A DNA stretch of 64,000 bases from Bolinopsis microptera (GCF_026151205.1 NC_087073.1:6035001-6099000), one strand, 5' to 3'; positions 1-11,345 are shown, counted from the first letter of the stretch. A program made the numbers and translations. Notes: generated by a model not told the origin, from the sequence alone.

Positions 1-2
1 GC

Positions 3-524
3 ATCAATTGTCAGGTGGTATGCGACCACAAGCATAAGCTAACTAATGTGGTTGCTCGGTGGCCAGGTAGCGTTCACGACAGCAGAATGTGGAGCAATTC
101 GCAGTTGTGTATGGAATTTGAGAGCGGGAGTCATGAGGGGATTTTGTTGGCTGACAGTGGCTACCCACTATCCCGACAAGTTATGGTGCCATTCGATTAT
201 CCGTGCAGCGACAGGTTCAGGGGGCGATTTAACAGAGCTTTATGTAAAAGTAGAGTTTTTGTTGAACAATCAATCGGAAACTGGAAAAGGCGTTTTCCCA
301 TATTATCTAAACAAATGAGGTGTAAGGTTGATACAACGTTAACTATTATCGTTGCTACTGCTGTTCTTAACAACATCTGCATCGATCTCAAACAACCAGT
401 TCCAGGAGGAGATGCCCCAACAGGAGAAGGAAACTGTTATGACGATGACCCTTTTCAGCCTGGTAAAGATTTTATGTTTGATGGGGAGGATGTTCGAGAT
501 GTGATTGTTAACCGATTTGTTTGA
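3..524 (+). CDS. HARBI1-like transposase nuclease, 5' partial
   Basis: This is the C-terminal part of a DDE_Tnp_4 (PIF/Harbinger) nuclease. The frame is open from base 3, so the protein continues to the left of the window. A downstream start is not needed. Recognisable blocks are CDHKHKLTNVVARWPGSVHD with a conserved Asp, then LLADSGYPL with a second acidic position, then FVEQSIGNWKRRFPIL carrying the Glu, and a C-terminal helix with TAVLNNICI. In this family the nuclease cuts and rejoins element ends in the nucleus, and it needs the Myb-like partner for import and end binding. The visible part has no frameshift or internal stop, so the copy may be young. The last 45 residues are acidic and less conserved. 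Assignment rests on motif recognition. Confidence 0.85.
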   Translation: MNCQVVCDHKHKLTNVVARWPGSVHDSRMWSNSQLCMEFESGSHEGILLADSGYPLSRQVMVPFDYPCSDRFRGRFNRALCKSRVFVEQSIGNWKRRFPILSKQMRCKVDTTLTIIVATAVLNNICIDLKQPVPGGDAPTGEGNCYDDDPFQPGKDFMFDGEDVRDVIVNRFV

Positions 525-888
525 TAACAGTATATTACTATTAAGCTATTAACGATGAAATATTTTCTTCTAGTCCTAGTACTTCAAAATGTTCAAAATG
601 TACTTTTATTTTTGCTAGAATTAAAATGCGTGCCAAAAATAAACTTGATTTTCTCGTTCATTTGTATTATACCGATGACCCTATTTATTGAACATACTTT
701 TTCATATCCTTGTTTTTAATTTCTGCGTCTGCTCAATCTATCTACACTACATTTGTACTTCAGAAAATGCAATATGTTATAAAGCTATAAATTGCAAAGT
801 TATTTCATTCTACTTTTTATCTTTATTTACTTACAATAATACATATTGATGACGTAGCATATTTGATAAAAATCATCTTGCAGAGACC

Positions 889-1932
889 ATGGTAGACATA
901 GCCGATTCAGAGGAGCCCCTGTTTATTGTTGGAAATAGAAAGAAGCAGCAAATTAAAGGTGAAGACAAGAAAGGTAAAGAAAGGACATCAAGAGGGAAGA
1001 AATGGAGTCCAGAAGAAACACGTTTTCTCATAGACCAAGTCGATAAAAAACGCCATATTATTGAGTCGAAAGCAACTAACCGTGGCTTTAAGGAGCTGAA
1101 CCTTAAGAATGAAACTTGGCAAGAAATATGTTTGGCCCATAACAACAAAATAGACTTCATTCCCCGAACAGTTCAGAGTATCAAATCGAAATGGGACAAT
1201 ATGAAAACTGACTGCAAGAAGAGAAGTGATGACCTACAGAAGCACCTTAAGAAAACAGGTGCAGCTCCTGACAGCAGCTTGAACCTTACAGCCCAAGAAG
1301 AGAGAGTTTTGGGCATAATGAATGTGGTGAAAACTTCTCTTCAAAACCCGTTCGACGATGACTCTGCTTGCTCGTCAAAAACCTACAGATGCAGTTCAGC
1401 ACCTGCTGTGCAACTGCAAGAGAGTGAAGATAACGACTCCACCGATAGTAGAGCTGACAGTAGAGCTGACAGTAGAGCTGACAGTAGAGCTGACAGTAGA
1501 GCTGACAGTAGAGCTGACAGTAGAGCTGACAGTAGAGCTGGTCAAGAGGAAGACATCGGGTCAGGAGACGACGAGATAGAGATTGTCGCCGCAGAAGGAT
1601 CGAGAAGTAGGAGCACAAGCATATTACCAACTCCCACGCCTGTAAAACGGAGGAAAGTTGGAAATGCTAAGCTAACGAGGGAAGATCTGGACAGAACACA
1701 GATGGAAATCTGGGAGTTGCAAAAACAGCAAATGGCAGAAAAACACCAAGCCTATCTAGACACCCTTGACCACATTAAAAGTGTTATAAGTATGAGTAGC
1801 TCATGGAAGTCTCAATCGAGTCTAGCTGATCAACCTGAGCAGACTGCTCAGCCTGATCAGCTAGACTCGATTAGGACTGCCATGAGCTGGATTGCCAACC
1901 TGGACACTGTTGAAAATCTTGAACAACTCTAA
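889..1932 (+). CDS. Myb/SANT-like DNA-binding protein, Harbinger partner
   Basis: A 347-residue ORF starts at an ATG after an AT-rich leader. Residues about 35-115 form a trihelical Myb/SANT-like (Myb_DNA-bind_5 type) domain: KKWSPEETRFLIDQV, then a TWQEI helix, then a TVQSIKSKWDNMK recognition helix. A lysine-rich N-terminus and KRRK near residue 250 could serve nuclear import. The middle is acidic and holds eight in-frame copies of the tetrapeptide DSRA. The C-terminal third is a predicted helical Gln-rich stretch, likely for partner binding. In Harbinger elements this second protein binds the transposon ends and helps the nuclease into the nucleus. Same strand and close spacing to the nuclease support that role. 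A host regulator that was captured is less likely. Confidence 0.75.
   Translation: MVDIADSEEPLFIVGNRKKQQIKGEDKKGKERTSRGKKWSPEETRFLIDQVDKKRHIIESKATNRGFKELNLKNETWQEICLAHNNKIDFIPRTVQSIKSKWDNMKTDCKKRSDDLQKHLKKTGAAPDSSLNLTAQEERVLGIMNVVKTSLQNPFDDDSACSSKTYRCSSAPAVQLQESEDNDSTDSRADSRADSRADSRADSRADSRADSRADSRAGQEEDIGSGDDEIEIVAAEGSRSRSTSILPTPTPVKRRKVGNAKLTREDLDRTQMEIWELQKQQMAEKHQAYLDTLDHIKSVISMSSSWKSQSSLADQPEQTAQPDQLDSIRTAMSWIANLDTVENLEQL
1444..1541 (+). repeat. 12-bp tandem repeat inside Myb-like ORF
   Basis: About eight near-perfect copies of GACAGTAGAGCT run in frame and encode a (DSRA)n stretch. The period is a multiple of three, so copy number can change without breaking the frame. Confidence 0.95.
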
Positions 1933-2324
1933 AAAGTAATTGTAAAGTATGAGAGTAGTTTACAGATGGAATTAGAGGAGATTAGGACTGATTTTATTGG
2001 TTAGGAGAGATGATTTGATCACTATCGGACAAAGGATTTTAATTTATTAATTTTGACATAAATGTTGTCGCACATGTTCAGCGTTCTTTTTGCTTCTATT
2101 TTCTGAAAGTGTCAGACTCGTTAGTGACTCGTTAGTGACCCACTGACCCATTAGTTTTTAGTTGCAGTTAGTGCTCGTTGTAAGGGGTTTATTTTAGCTC
2201 GGTTTTGACGTATAGAAAAAGAATGTAAAATAAGTAATCTTATTATAAACTTATCTTATTATAAACTTATCTTTTATCAAAGCAAAAAACTGCATTTGAT
2301 TTTGCCCAAACATTTCGAGGACAT

Positions 2325-2605
2325 GGGTTAAAAGGTGATCTTTAAATTTAAAGCCGACCTAGAGCTCACTTTAGAATTGTGCCTTTTAAAGACGACCTTT
2401 AGACCATTTAAAGCTGACCTCATCTTTAATTTTGTTGGGTAATGTCGTTTAAAGGTCACCTTTAGAGCTCGTCTTTAATTTTAAAGGTGAGCTTCAAATG
2501 TTCGTTGGGTAATACGAGGTCGTCTTTAAACCGTTTTAAAGTCCACCTCGTCTTTAAATTGGCTTTAAAGACGACCTTGAGCGTTGGGTAATACGGACAT
2601 TAGTT
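2325..2605. repeat. Complex direct and inverted repeat block, probable transposon end
   Basis: Short variants of TTTAAAGACGACCTT and its complement alternate here, with GTTGGGTAATACG recurring three times (near 2436, 2504 and 2583). Such a block fits the sub-terminal region of a DNA transposon where its binding protein sits. Whether it belongs to the Harbinger element or to a MITE inserted beside it is open. Confidence 0.5.
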
Positions 2606-3552
2606 ATATTAGCTAGACGGAACGTTACGGAGCGTCACGTGAATAATGAAGTCTTTATATTAAGAGGGTGGGGTCGAGGGTACACTTCTTCAAATTTTTA
2701 TAGGATATTAAGGAGGGGGGTTTGGTTGCAACAAGGATTATCAGTGTCAAAAAGCATGACACTGTCATGCTTTTTGCCTTCCAAAGAGTCAAGAAACCGA
2801 TCAAGGTTTTTAAGATTTCATCAATAATGCGATTATTTCACAAAGACCGTTATGAATCATAATATGATCCAGGAGTTGACAGTTGACAGTTGACAGAGTT
2901 GGGATTATAGGATAGGCTATGAGTATGAATGATGATATTGCTGTGGTCCCTGGGATAGATTATCGTCCTAAAGCTACAACCTACAGAGTAGTCCTAATTG
3001 CTCAAGTTTGCTGTTCAGTACATTGTGTAACACTGGGATACATTTAAAATTAGGAAGTATTTAGGACACGTCTGGCGTCTGCTCTGGTAGGGGTCGATAC
3101 TATAAATGTGAAAACTACACTACACAATTTTGGGACAGACGTTCGCGTTTTGTATGTATAAATATTTCTACTTTTATTTCGACCCAAATTATTACAAAAT
3201 ATCTTCGCGGAATTGTAACTAGAACTGCAGTTTTACGGAAAGCTCTAAATGCTCAATAAATACCCTTGCAGGTACCACCCGTATTCACACTCAGTATTGA
3301 GTCAGGTAATTTTCCGATACGAGATTCGGGACGGGTTCTATAAGTATAACCAACCAACCAACGTTTGTTGCTAACTATGCACTCTTAATCCAAATTCTGT
3401 TTCATTGTCATTAAACATAATCAAAGCTAAAGCATTTGAAGCATACTTAAAGCCATCTGCATGTTCCAGCATACAGCAATAGGTAGGTACAGCGACAAAA
3501 TTAGTTTCTGACTTTACGTCTAGTAGTAGTACAAGCTACTCAACTCGGATTC
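2606..3552. other. No gene seen
   Basis: About 950 bases with only short ORFs of no recognisable character. A short direct repeat of AGTTGAC lies near 2874-2895. No coding, RNA or structured element could be supported. Confidence 0.5.
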
Positions 3553-4408
3553 ACGTACTTTATAGCTCGACACGCACTATAGTTCGACAACGTAAGTTCG
3601 ATAGATATATCACCCCTGTCGAACTTCAGTACGTGTCGAACTAGAGTCCAGGTAGCGTACTCTAGTTCGACAAATAGAGTCTGCTTGTGATCCAACGGCT
3701 ATTGCTGGGTCCTCATCATAAGATCACAGGGTTCAGTGGCAGATACACATTTTTCTGACATCTAGCAACCAGCGGTTAGAAATCCCAGAACCTTTCAGTT
3801 TCAGTATAGTTTTAATTATCCTGTTTGCCACTCGGTTCTGGTCTAGCTAACAGAAAAATTTCAAGATTGATATCCTACTGTTACCGGTTCAGCAGCCAAA
3901 TCTCTAGACCGGTACTCGCGCGTCGGTTACTACTACTAGTCGTTTGTGATAATATAAAGTGTGGTATGTGGTAGATATTTATATAGCGTACTCTACAATC
4001 TAGAAGTAGATCTATAAAACGGAGTACGAGTTACCACGATAGTCTTTTATCTCTCTTTCATTCTGCTAACTAACAATTGAGTCTGAGGTCGACTGTTGAA
4101 CTAGAGTTTTGAAATTTCAAGCAACGATCCTTTACAGCTTGAAATCTAATTGTTTGTTTGTTTTCCACTTGTCTCATGCTGTTCAACTATGTGTGAATTT
4201 GATCTCTATTATCCATATCTATAAACATTTGATTGACCTAAGACTCAAAGGTAGTTAGCAGAATTGTAGACCTAGCGGAGAGATAAAAGACTATCATGGT
4301 AACTCGTACTCCGTTTTATAGATCTAGATTGTAGAGTACGCAGTCGAACCTTAGGTTTGTCGAACTAGAGTGCGTGTCGAAGTGCGTGTCGAACAATTGA
4401 GTACGTGT
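3553..4408. mobile_element. Foldback element with inverted arms, non-coding
   Basis: The clearest inverted pair is 3986-4055 against 4278-4341, about 65 bases with few mismatches, containing GTACTCTACAATCTAGA on one side and its complement on the other. Outside it, motifs around TAGTTCGACA and ACACGCACT recur in opposite orientation at about 3553-3670 and 4345-4408. No ORF lies within. This looks like a non-autonomous element; outer ends and target-site duplication are uncertain. Confidence 0.6.
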
Positions 4409-6848
4409 ACCTCAACCTCCTAATCTGAAATGGACTATCACGATAGACTACCGCTGTAGTCTACGAAAGATACTGATACACCTATTGCAGTATCGGCCTT
4501 TCTGAACGTCAAAACATATTAGACTTCAATTATAACTCGGGCCCGACACGCTTCGGCAGTCAATTATTGGTTATATTGAGGTATTCACAGATTCGGATTT
4601 TGGAACCATAAACGGTACAGCTATTTCTTCAGTCATGTGAAAAAACCTGATGACATTTAAATCACTAGTAGTAGTTGATAACGTCATTAAGTTTAATGTT
4701 TTCATACTCTCTTTCTGACAGTGACAAACTTTGATTAAGACCATTTAAAAAATTCAACCCTTAATTCCTACCTATACAATTGTCGATTTTCAAATGTCAT
4801 AGAATTGTTCCGAAACTTAGCAGGCACAGTCTAGACATTATTTAGAACACTGAGGCCTAAGGCCCGGTTAGAATTTAAGTTAGTCTCTAGTCGAATAACT
4901 TTGTCACAAATAACTATTAACTGGAAATATTTTCTTTTGTTTCAAGCATTACCTTACAATTATTAGAACAGCAGATTAGCCTTCAGACATACTGAATGTA
5001 ACAATTCACATCTCATCCTCACAATAGTCTAAAATGATGCAACGAAATGTCTGTTGAAACAATGAAATTTCGTATTTGAATTTGGGTCATTTTCAAACCA
5101 TTCTTAGACCATTTCAGACGGCTTAAATCAATAACCGGCTTGTTCCACAAAGTAGGAGTATGAATAAATGAAATATAATACCGGCGTCTCTTGTAGAACA
5201 ATAAATGTAAGAAGTGATGACCGGCAAACCCTGCGGATTTGTCAAACTAATCGCGGTTTTTAACAAAGTAAAGTCTGTGCCGATTGTCACAAGGTTTTCC
5301 ATGCCCCCTCCACCATTCATCATTTGTTGTGTTATATGTGTCTTAGTCGATTCCTGTTTCTTTCAGCACGAGTAATGAATACTGCTTCCTCATCCTGTAA
5401 CGGAATGATGTTCTTTTCCATTTACACTTCGGGTGAAGTTAAAAGCTATGTTCAACAATTTGCTTCTTTGAACAAATTCTCCCCTAGTCCTACTTCAGCC
5501 ACTTAATAAATCTAGCGATGGATCCAATTTTCATTTGTCAAGATTCGTAAGCAATAAACTGGAAAACTTTGCGCATTATATTGTTGACTTGATGATCTGA
5601 TTTGTAAGCTTTCCATAAATATGATCCCGTCCTAATTCCTTTATTTCTCAAATGACCAGTTGCAGTGTCATCTTTTTGGTACCCTGGCCCTATTATCCAA
5701 AGGTAGTAATGGAAAGAAATTCAAAATGTGTTCGTATAGGGTCCTGGGTGAGTATTGGCACTGAGTATTATGATTTGAGATAACTGATTACAAACCATAA
5801 ATTCATTTATTTGGGACTTATTAGTGTGTCTGCCGTCTGGGCTAAAAGAAAATTTATGTTCATAAATTATCTACACCGCAATTTTGATAATAAGTATAGA
5901 CAACAAAAATTAGCATTGCAGACATTGCGAATTTTTACTGTCAGGACATCGCAAATTTAATCGAGCAACGGAGCATATCCCTCGAACGGGACTCCTGGCT
6001 ACGACGATCGGTAACATATCCCAAATTGAGTGAGAACAGACGTTTCGGTGCTAAGGTTGCACTCAGACAACAATAATGATTTGGCAAGGCGTAATTTTTC
6101 TTAATTAAATAAAATTTTGATCAACGTTCTTTATGGTACTGAAACCCAAACTCAAACCGAGTCGCCCAAATCGTGATATGCTCAATAATGCGAAGCGGAC
6201 TGGTGACAGGGGCATCACTCAATTACGCATACAGAAAAAGTAAAAAACGAGACAGTTAACCCAATGCCATGGTTAGTTGTCACGTTGAAAAGTTCACGTG
6301 TTTTAGCACTTATTGGAACAAAACATGCGAAATTCGGACATTGCAGGCTCAAAGAATTTCAATTTGCGTAACGACGATAGTTCACAAGTCTCTATTAGTT
6401 CTCTACTCAAATTCAATTACACTGTCAACGAAGCAATTATAACCAAATTTCGGAGAACCACAGTTCTCGACCTTGAAGTTTAAACGGACACAAACTCAAT
6501 TTTGAAGCCAGCGAATAAACTGAAACTGTGGTTCTCACGTGAGCTACTCAGGTTCTCTTCGACCAATCACAGGTATAAATGAACTTAGACCTGAATGTTT
6601 TTGGAGTTAGAAAATAACAAGTGCGATAAAAAAAGGGACGTTTTAGAAACACAGCAATTAACAAAATGATTTTAGACCGTTTTTCTAAATCAAATCAGTT
6701 TCAGAACAGCTGGGTACATGATAAGAACAAATACAATGGTCTCAGTTTTGGTATTTTTATTATACAAATTTTTGTTTTCTGTGCTTTTCTTTTTTTTAAA
6801 TTTTTTATAAGAGTAATGATGATATTATAATAGGGTTCAACTTTATAA
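4409..6848. other. No gene seen
   Basis: AT-rich, with only short ORFs. None has a recognisable domain, sensible splice context or codon structure. Nothing functional could be supported. Confidence 0.5.
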
Positions 6849-6885
6849 ATGCCATATTATGCCATATTATGCCATATTATCCCAT
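6849..6885. repeat. Short tandem repeat (TGCCATATTA)n
   Basis: Three to four copies of a ten-base unit lie directly before the first MITE copy of the cluster at 6887-7771. Confidence 0.85.
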
Positions 6886-6886
6886 T

Positions 6887-7771
6887 TATAATACCTTCCG
6901 GGAATTATATCCACTAAAACTCGGGGACACCGAGGGCTGATAATTTGCTCATTTTTCCCGCAAGAGAAGCGAGGGTATTATCAGCCCAGACTCAGACTGG
7001 CTGGCGGCAAGTTTCAAAACAAATAACACTGGCGTTCTATATATTAGACACTATATTGTATGATGCGCACGTATCGGATTACACCCCTTCTGCAATCGGA
7101 ACCGGAACGTATTATAATACTATAATACCTCCGCCACTGAGTGCTGCGCGCTATAATTCCCGACAGCTTGCTGGAGGGAATTTGCGGGCACGAAGTTGCG
7201 GAGGTATTATATTTTATAATACCTTCCGGGAATTATATCCACTAAAAGTCTCGGACACTGAGAGCTGATAATTTGCCGATATATCCCGCAAGGGAAGCGA
7301 AAGTATTATCAGCATAGACCTCAGACTGGCTGGCGGCAAGTTGTAAAACAAATAACACTGGCGTTCTATATATTAGACACTATATTGTATCATGCGCACG
7401 TATCGGATTACACCCCTTCCTAATCGGAACCGGAAAATATTATAAAATATAATACCTTCCGGGAATTATATCCACTAAAACTCGGGGACACCGAGGGCTG
7501 ATAATTTGCTCATTTTTCCCGCAAGAGAAGCGAGGGTATTATCAGCCCAGACTCAGACTGGCTGGCGGCAAGTTTCAAAACAAATAACACTGGCGTTCTA
7601 TATATTAGACACTATATTGTATGATGCGCACGTATCGGATTACACCCCTTCTGCAATCGGAACCGGAACGTATTATAAAATATAATACCTCCGCAACTTC
7701 GTGCCCGCAAATTCCCTCCAGCAAGCTGTCGGGAATTATAGCGCGCAGCACTCAGTGGCGGAGGTATTATA
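6887..7771. mobile_element. Cluster of two MITE families in A-B-A-A-B(inverted) order
   Basis: Family A, about 228 bp, occurs at about 6887-7115, 7215-7443 and 7448-7677, all in the same orientation. Its ends read ATAATACCTTCCGG and CCGGAACGTATTAT, which are imperfect inverted repeats. Copies one and three look identical, while copy two is diverged. Family B, about 91 bp, occurs at 7121-7211 and inverted at 7681-7771, with ends TATAATACCTCCGC and GCGGAGGTATTATA. Neither family encodes protein; ORFs crossing this block are chance. The shared TATAATACC ends suggest that both use the same transposase and target TATTATA-like sites. Confidence 0.8.
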
Positions 7772-8733
7772 GTATTATATGAATTCATATTAATTGTTCT
7801 TTTCCGGTACCATCCTAATGATATGCATTTAATTTTAATGTTATTTTTGTCGTTGTGCATGATACAAAACAAATAGAACTGTTCTGTTGCACTTTGCATT
7901 TTGCATACAATTTTTGTCATGTATAAATGAAGCTATTGTAATGTTAATAGATTTTCAAGGTTGTTAACCTTGTTGAGGCTTGATCATACATAAAAGTTGC
8001 AACAATCGAAGTCAATACAACAAAAGTAAGTTAGCATCAGTTGTCAAAAAATGAAATAAATCTAAAAGCAAAGTTGCCAAAAAAAAATGTAGGCTGTGTT
8101 ACTGGGCGGCGCTCAGCCTGTCATTCCGCCGAATCTATGCATATGTTTATGAACATAATAGCCTGGGTCCCCAGGTAAAGGTTGAGTAGCCTAAACATCA
8201 GTATTTTGGACAATTGGATAAAATGAACAGTGGCAAAAATTCTAATTGTATCGCCTGGTCGATACCATGGATCGCAGTGGTTACTTCAACAATTTACAAA
8301 TACATGATATGTTATAATTCGACACTAATTGCAAAATAATTATTCAGATAACATTAAGAAGGCTCAATTCCTAAATTTGTACTTGAAATTTAAATTATAG
8401 CCCTGCTCAAGTTTCGTTTTAGGTGCTTTCTGTATTGTGCGATTAAACGAGAACGTGGACGGTTTACATTTGACATTGTAAACAGAAATCTCGAATCATT
8501 CGCTTATTTGATTATCATATTCAATTTCAATATTGAATATGTTATTGTAAAGTATATCTCTCTTTACTTCCTTCTTTTCCTTGTATGTAGTTGGATTCCT
8601 TGTAGTTTCGGCTTTCTTGTTACTTTTTTACAACTTTACTGCTAAACAGTTGCTATCAGTGCTTTAGCTTTTCACTTATACAAATTATGCAAATAAAAAA
8701 TACAATTATGCCCAGGTCGGTACACCGGTCGAC
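7772..8733. other. Intergenic region upstream of the SLC2 gene
   Basis: No gene is seen. The last 100 bases before the transporter start are AT-rich and hold no clear TATA box that I would call. Confidence 0.4.
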
Positions 8734-10241
8734 ATGGAGGGAACCCAACTGGTGACTAAAGAACATGGTAATGGTATGTTACATGACACTAACAGCAAAG
8801 AACCCAACGTATTGGACAGCATTGACAGAGAAGATAAGATAAAGGATCCTGATAATGGTATCAAAAACTGCAGCGTAACCCTCTTGTTGGCCATCTCGGC
8901 TACTGTTCTCGGGGGAGCCTTTCAATTCGGGTTTGCGATTGGGAATGTAGCGAACACCATTCCAATAATAAAATCCACGTTCAACTCAACAGATCTGTTC
9001 ATCAGTGTCTTCGTCAGTGGTAATCCAATTGGTGGTCTTTTTGGAGCTCTACTAGCTGGCTATGTGGCAGACAGTATCGGAAGAACCAAAAGTATGATCC
9101 TGAACTTTGTACCGTTTTTGGTGGGATGTGTCCTCATGTCCACCGCACCGAACCAGTACTTCTTTTGGTAGGACGGATTGTAGTAGGATTTGGAGTGGGA
9201 ATAGGGTCGGGCCTGACTAATATATTTCTGTCTGAGATCTCCCCCATCTCCATTAGAGGTGGTGTAGGTATGCTGTACGGGACTGTTTTGACTATTGGAA
9301 CCCTCGCATCCTATCTTCTTAGTATGCCCCAGGTTATCGGAGATAATATTGGGTGGCGTGTCTTCTTTGCTGTCCCACTTCTCCCAGCACTGTATCAAAG
9401 TGTGGTCCTATTCTGCTGCCCTGAGTCACCACGTTATCTAGCGTTCAATAAACAGAACATTGTTGCAGCAAAACACGCTCTTGCACGATACCGTAGAGTG
9501 CTACCAGAAGAAGAAGCTGAAAGCCTAAATCAGAAGGAAGGAGATTCTGTTAAAGTTCTGTCATTTAGAGAGTTGTTCTCTGACCCTGGACACAGACTAG
9601 CTCTGGTTATCGGGATGGGATTGCATGCTGCCCAGCAGTTAAGTGCTATCAATGCTGTCCTAAGCTATACTCCCAGCATCTTCGCTGAAGCAAACGTTGG
9701 TAGCCCCCTTACAGCAACTATAGCAACAGGAATTGTCAACGTTCTGACTGCAGCGATTGCAGCTCCACTCACAGACAAATTTGGACGACGTCTCATGATG
9801 TTGATGGGTCTTCTGGCCATGACAGTTGCGTACTGTGGTCTAGCTATCACCCAGTCCTGTACAGCTGCCTGGAGTTGTGGAGGGGAGTGGAGCGAATATG
9901 TTGCTATAGCCTCCGTATTCCTCTTCATCATCGGGTTCGCTGGTAGTGCTGGATCTATCCCTTGGCTGATGGTCGGGGAGTTGTTTGTCGTTGAAGCTCG
10001 AGGCAAAGCTAGTAGTGTCTGTATAGGGGTGAACTGGATTTGTAGTCTGATTAGTCTACTGACATACGACACGATACAAAGTTCTCTCTACCCTCATGCT
10101 TTCTTCCTCTACATGGCCGTTGTCCTGGTTTCCTTTCTGTTCGTGTTTCTGTTCATGCCGGAAACAAGACTCAAATCTGTTGAGCATATTAGAAAGGAGA
10201 TAAGGGACCAAGCTGATAAAGTTCCATCGTTTGTTTTCTGA
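8734..10241 (+). CDS. SLC2 (GLUT-type) sugar transporter, one-base frameshift
   Basis: A facilitative hexose transporter of the major facilitator superfamily, twelve predicted membrane helices, plasma membrane. It begins at ATG 8734 with a hydrophilic leader of about 48 residues. Family signatures appear in order: the first-half loop motif DSIGRTKS, RIVVGFGVGIGSG, SEISPISIRGG, PESPRYL at the start of the central loop, QQLSAIN in helix 7, DKFGRR, IPWLMVGELF in helix 10, EARGKAS and MPETR at the end. Read straight, the first 145 codons stop at 9171. The second half continues one frame over from the TTTT run at 9163-9166, and one extra T there would give an open frame of 502 residues. No splice sites lie at that point. 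The gene has no introns, unlike the Smad and kinesin genes here, so a retrocopy origin is possible. An AATAAA lies just after the stop, near 10275. Confidence 0.85.
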
Positions 10242-10388
10242 GCGTTTGGGACTCATGACGTTTGGGCTGATGTAATAAAATGGTCTGTATCGACAATTGC
10301 TGATTGAACTACTTTATAGTGTTGTGCTATTGCATGGACGTTTTAAATTTTGATAAAGGAGGGACACCAAAAATAAAATACAAATTGT

Positions 10389-10475
10389 AATGTAGCACCC
10401 AAACTCTTGAGTCTTGTGGTAAATTCATTCTGGTGTTACAATTGTGACACAGGAGTTTGGGTGCTACATTATAAT
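10389..10475. mobile_element. Small MITE with 19-bp inverted ends
   Basis: TAATGTAGCACCCAAACTC at the left matches GAGTTTGGGTGCTACATTA at the right in inverted orientation, around a spacer of about 48 bases. It lies just after the polyadenylation signal of the transporter gene. Confidence 0.75.
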
Positions 10476-10523
10476 CGACATTACAATTGACATTAATATG
10501 ATTACAATCAAAACTTGATGGCG

Positions 10524-10633
10524 AGGTCTCTACCCTTTATCTTGGTCCTGTACAATTGGTCAAAACTCATATTTAATATTGTTTTATTTTTGTAGTTCCT
10601 TTTCTACAGGACCAAGATAAAAGGTAAAGACCT
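10524..10633. mobile_element. Small MITE with about 29-bp inverted ends
   Basis: The left end reads AGGTCTCTACCCTTTATCTT followed by GGTCCTGTA; the right end is its near-perfect complement. The spacer is about 52 bases. It is non-coding. Confidence 0.75.
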
Positions 10634-10830
10634 TACGTTTTTATCAAGTATTAACTCGACAAATATGAAATTATTATCCAATGATTATTATTGTTTTCAT
10701 AGTTAACAAAATTAATTCCCCGAAATAAATTACTCAAACGCGATCCTTATTCCTCAGCAAGAATATTGCTCGTCTTCATATTATTTGGAGGGCTTCGGCA
10801 AAATTATAAAATATTCAATTTAATTAATTT

Positions 10831-11345
10831 TGTGGGACTTCTAACAAGGGAAATTTTCTTCTCTAATTGAAAACTCGAAGTACAACTTCTGTAGTACTAT
10901 AGAGTGCGATGTCTTCATGTACCTTTAGCCTAGTAAACCCAGTGGATATCCTTGCTGTACGGCTAGTTAAACATGGAGCTGGAAGGCTCCGGACAGACCG
11001 ACCTACAATTGAATCGTACTTAAAAGTCAGATCTAGATTAAATCCCTAGTCTGGTGGGATTTGCTTGAAGGCGGTTCTGCCGCCTTGCTGCTCACATAAA
11101 GACTAAAAATCTGACAATGAAGAAAGAGTAATGTGTTGTGAGACTTCAAACACAGGGAAATTTCTTCCCTAATTGTCAACAATAAGTACAACTTCTGCTC
11201 TGTCGTGTTAGTACCTGGCTTGGTGAACCGGGTAGATATCCTAGCTATACGGCTGCAGGCCAGTTAAACAAGGGTTTCAAGTTGGCAGGCTCCGGGCAGA
11301 CCGGCTCTCAGCCAAATCGTACTTAAAACCCTGATCTAGAATCTA
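10831..11345. repeat. Two diverged direct copies of a ~200-bp sequence
   Basis: Copies at about 10831-11040 and 11138-11345 share colinear blocks such as AGTACAACTTCTG, GATATCCT, ACGGC, CAGTTAAACA, GGCTCCGG, CAGACCG and AATCGTACTTAAAA. The length and two dispersed-looking copies recall a SINE, but I could not identify RNA polymerase III A and B boxes, so the class is open. Confidence 0.6.

Larger units (their letters stand above)
1..2605 (+). mobile_element. Harbinger-type DNA transposon (left end outside window)
   Basis: Two plus-strand ORFs, a DDE nuclease of the HARBI1 type (ends at 524) and a Myb/SANT-like DNA-binding protein (889-1932), form the two-gene set that PIF/Harbinger elements carry. 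The 364 bases between them and the 400 bases after the second ORF are AT-rich and hold no other gene. The right boundary is a guess. It is placed at the end of an internally repetitive, partly palindromic block (about 2325-2605) built from variants of a motif around GACGACCTTTAAA. The left end and terminal repeats lie outside the window, so target-site duplications could not be checked. Confidence 0.7.

Noticed and set aside
1286-1630. Minus-strand and alternative-frame repeat ORFs over the DSRA tract
   Set aside because: Shadows of the in-frame 12-bp repeat in the Myb-like gene.
7612-7920. Minus-strand 102-codon ORF
   Set aside because: Runs through MITE copies, and part of the same peptide appears in another ORF at 6945-7268 from the other copy; repeat artefact.
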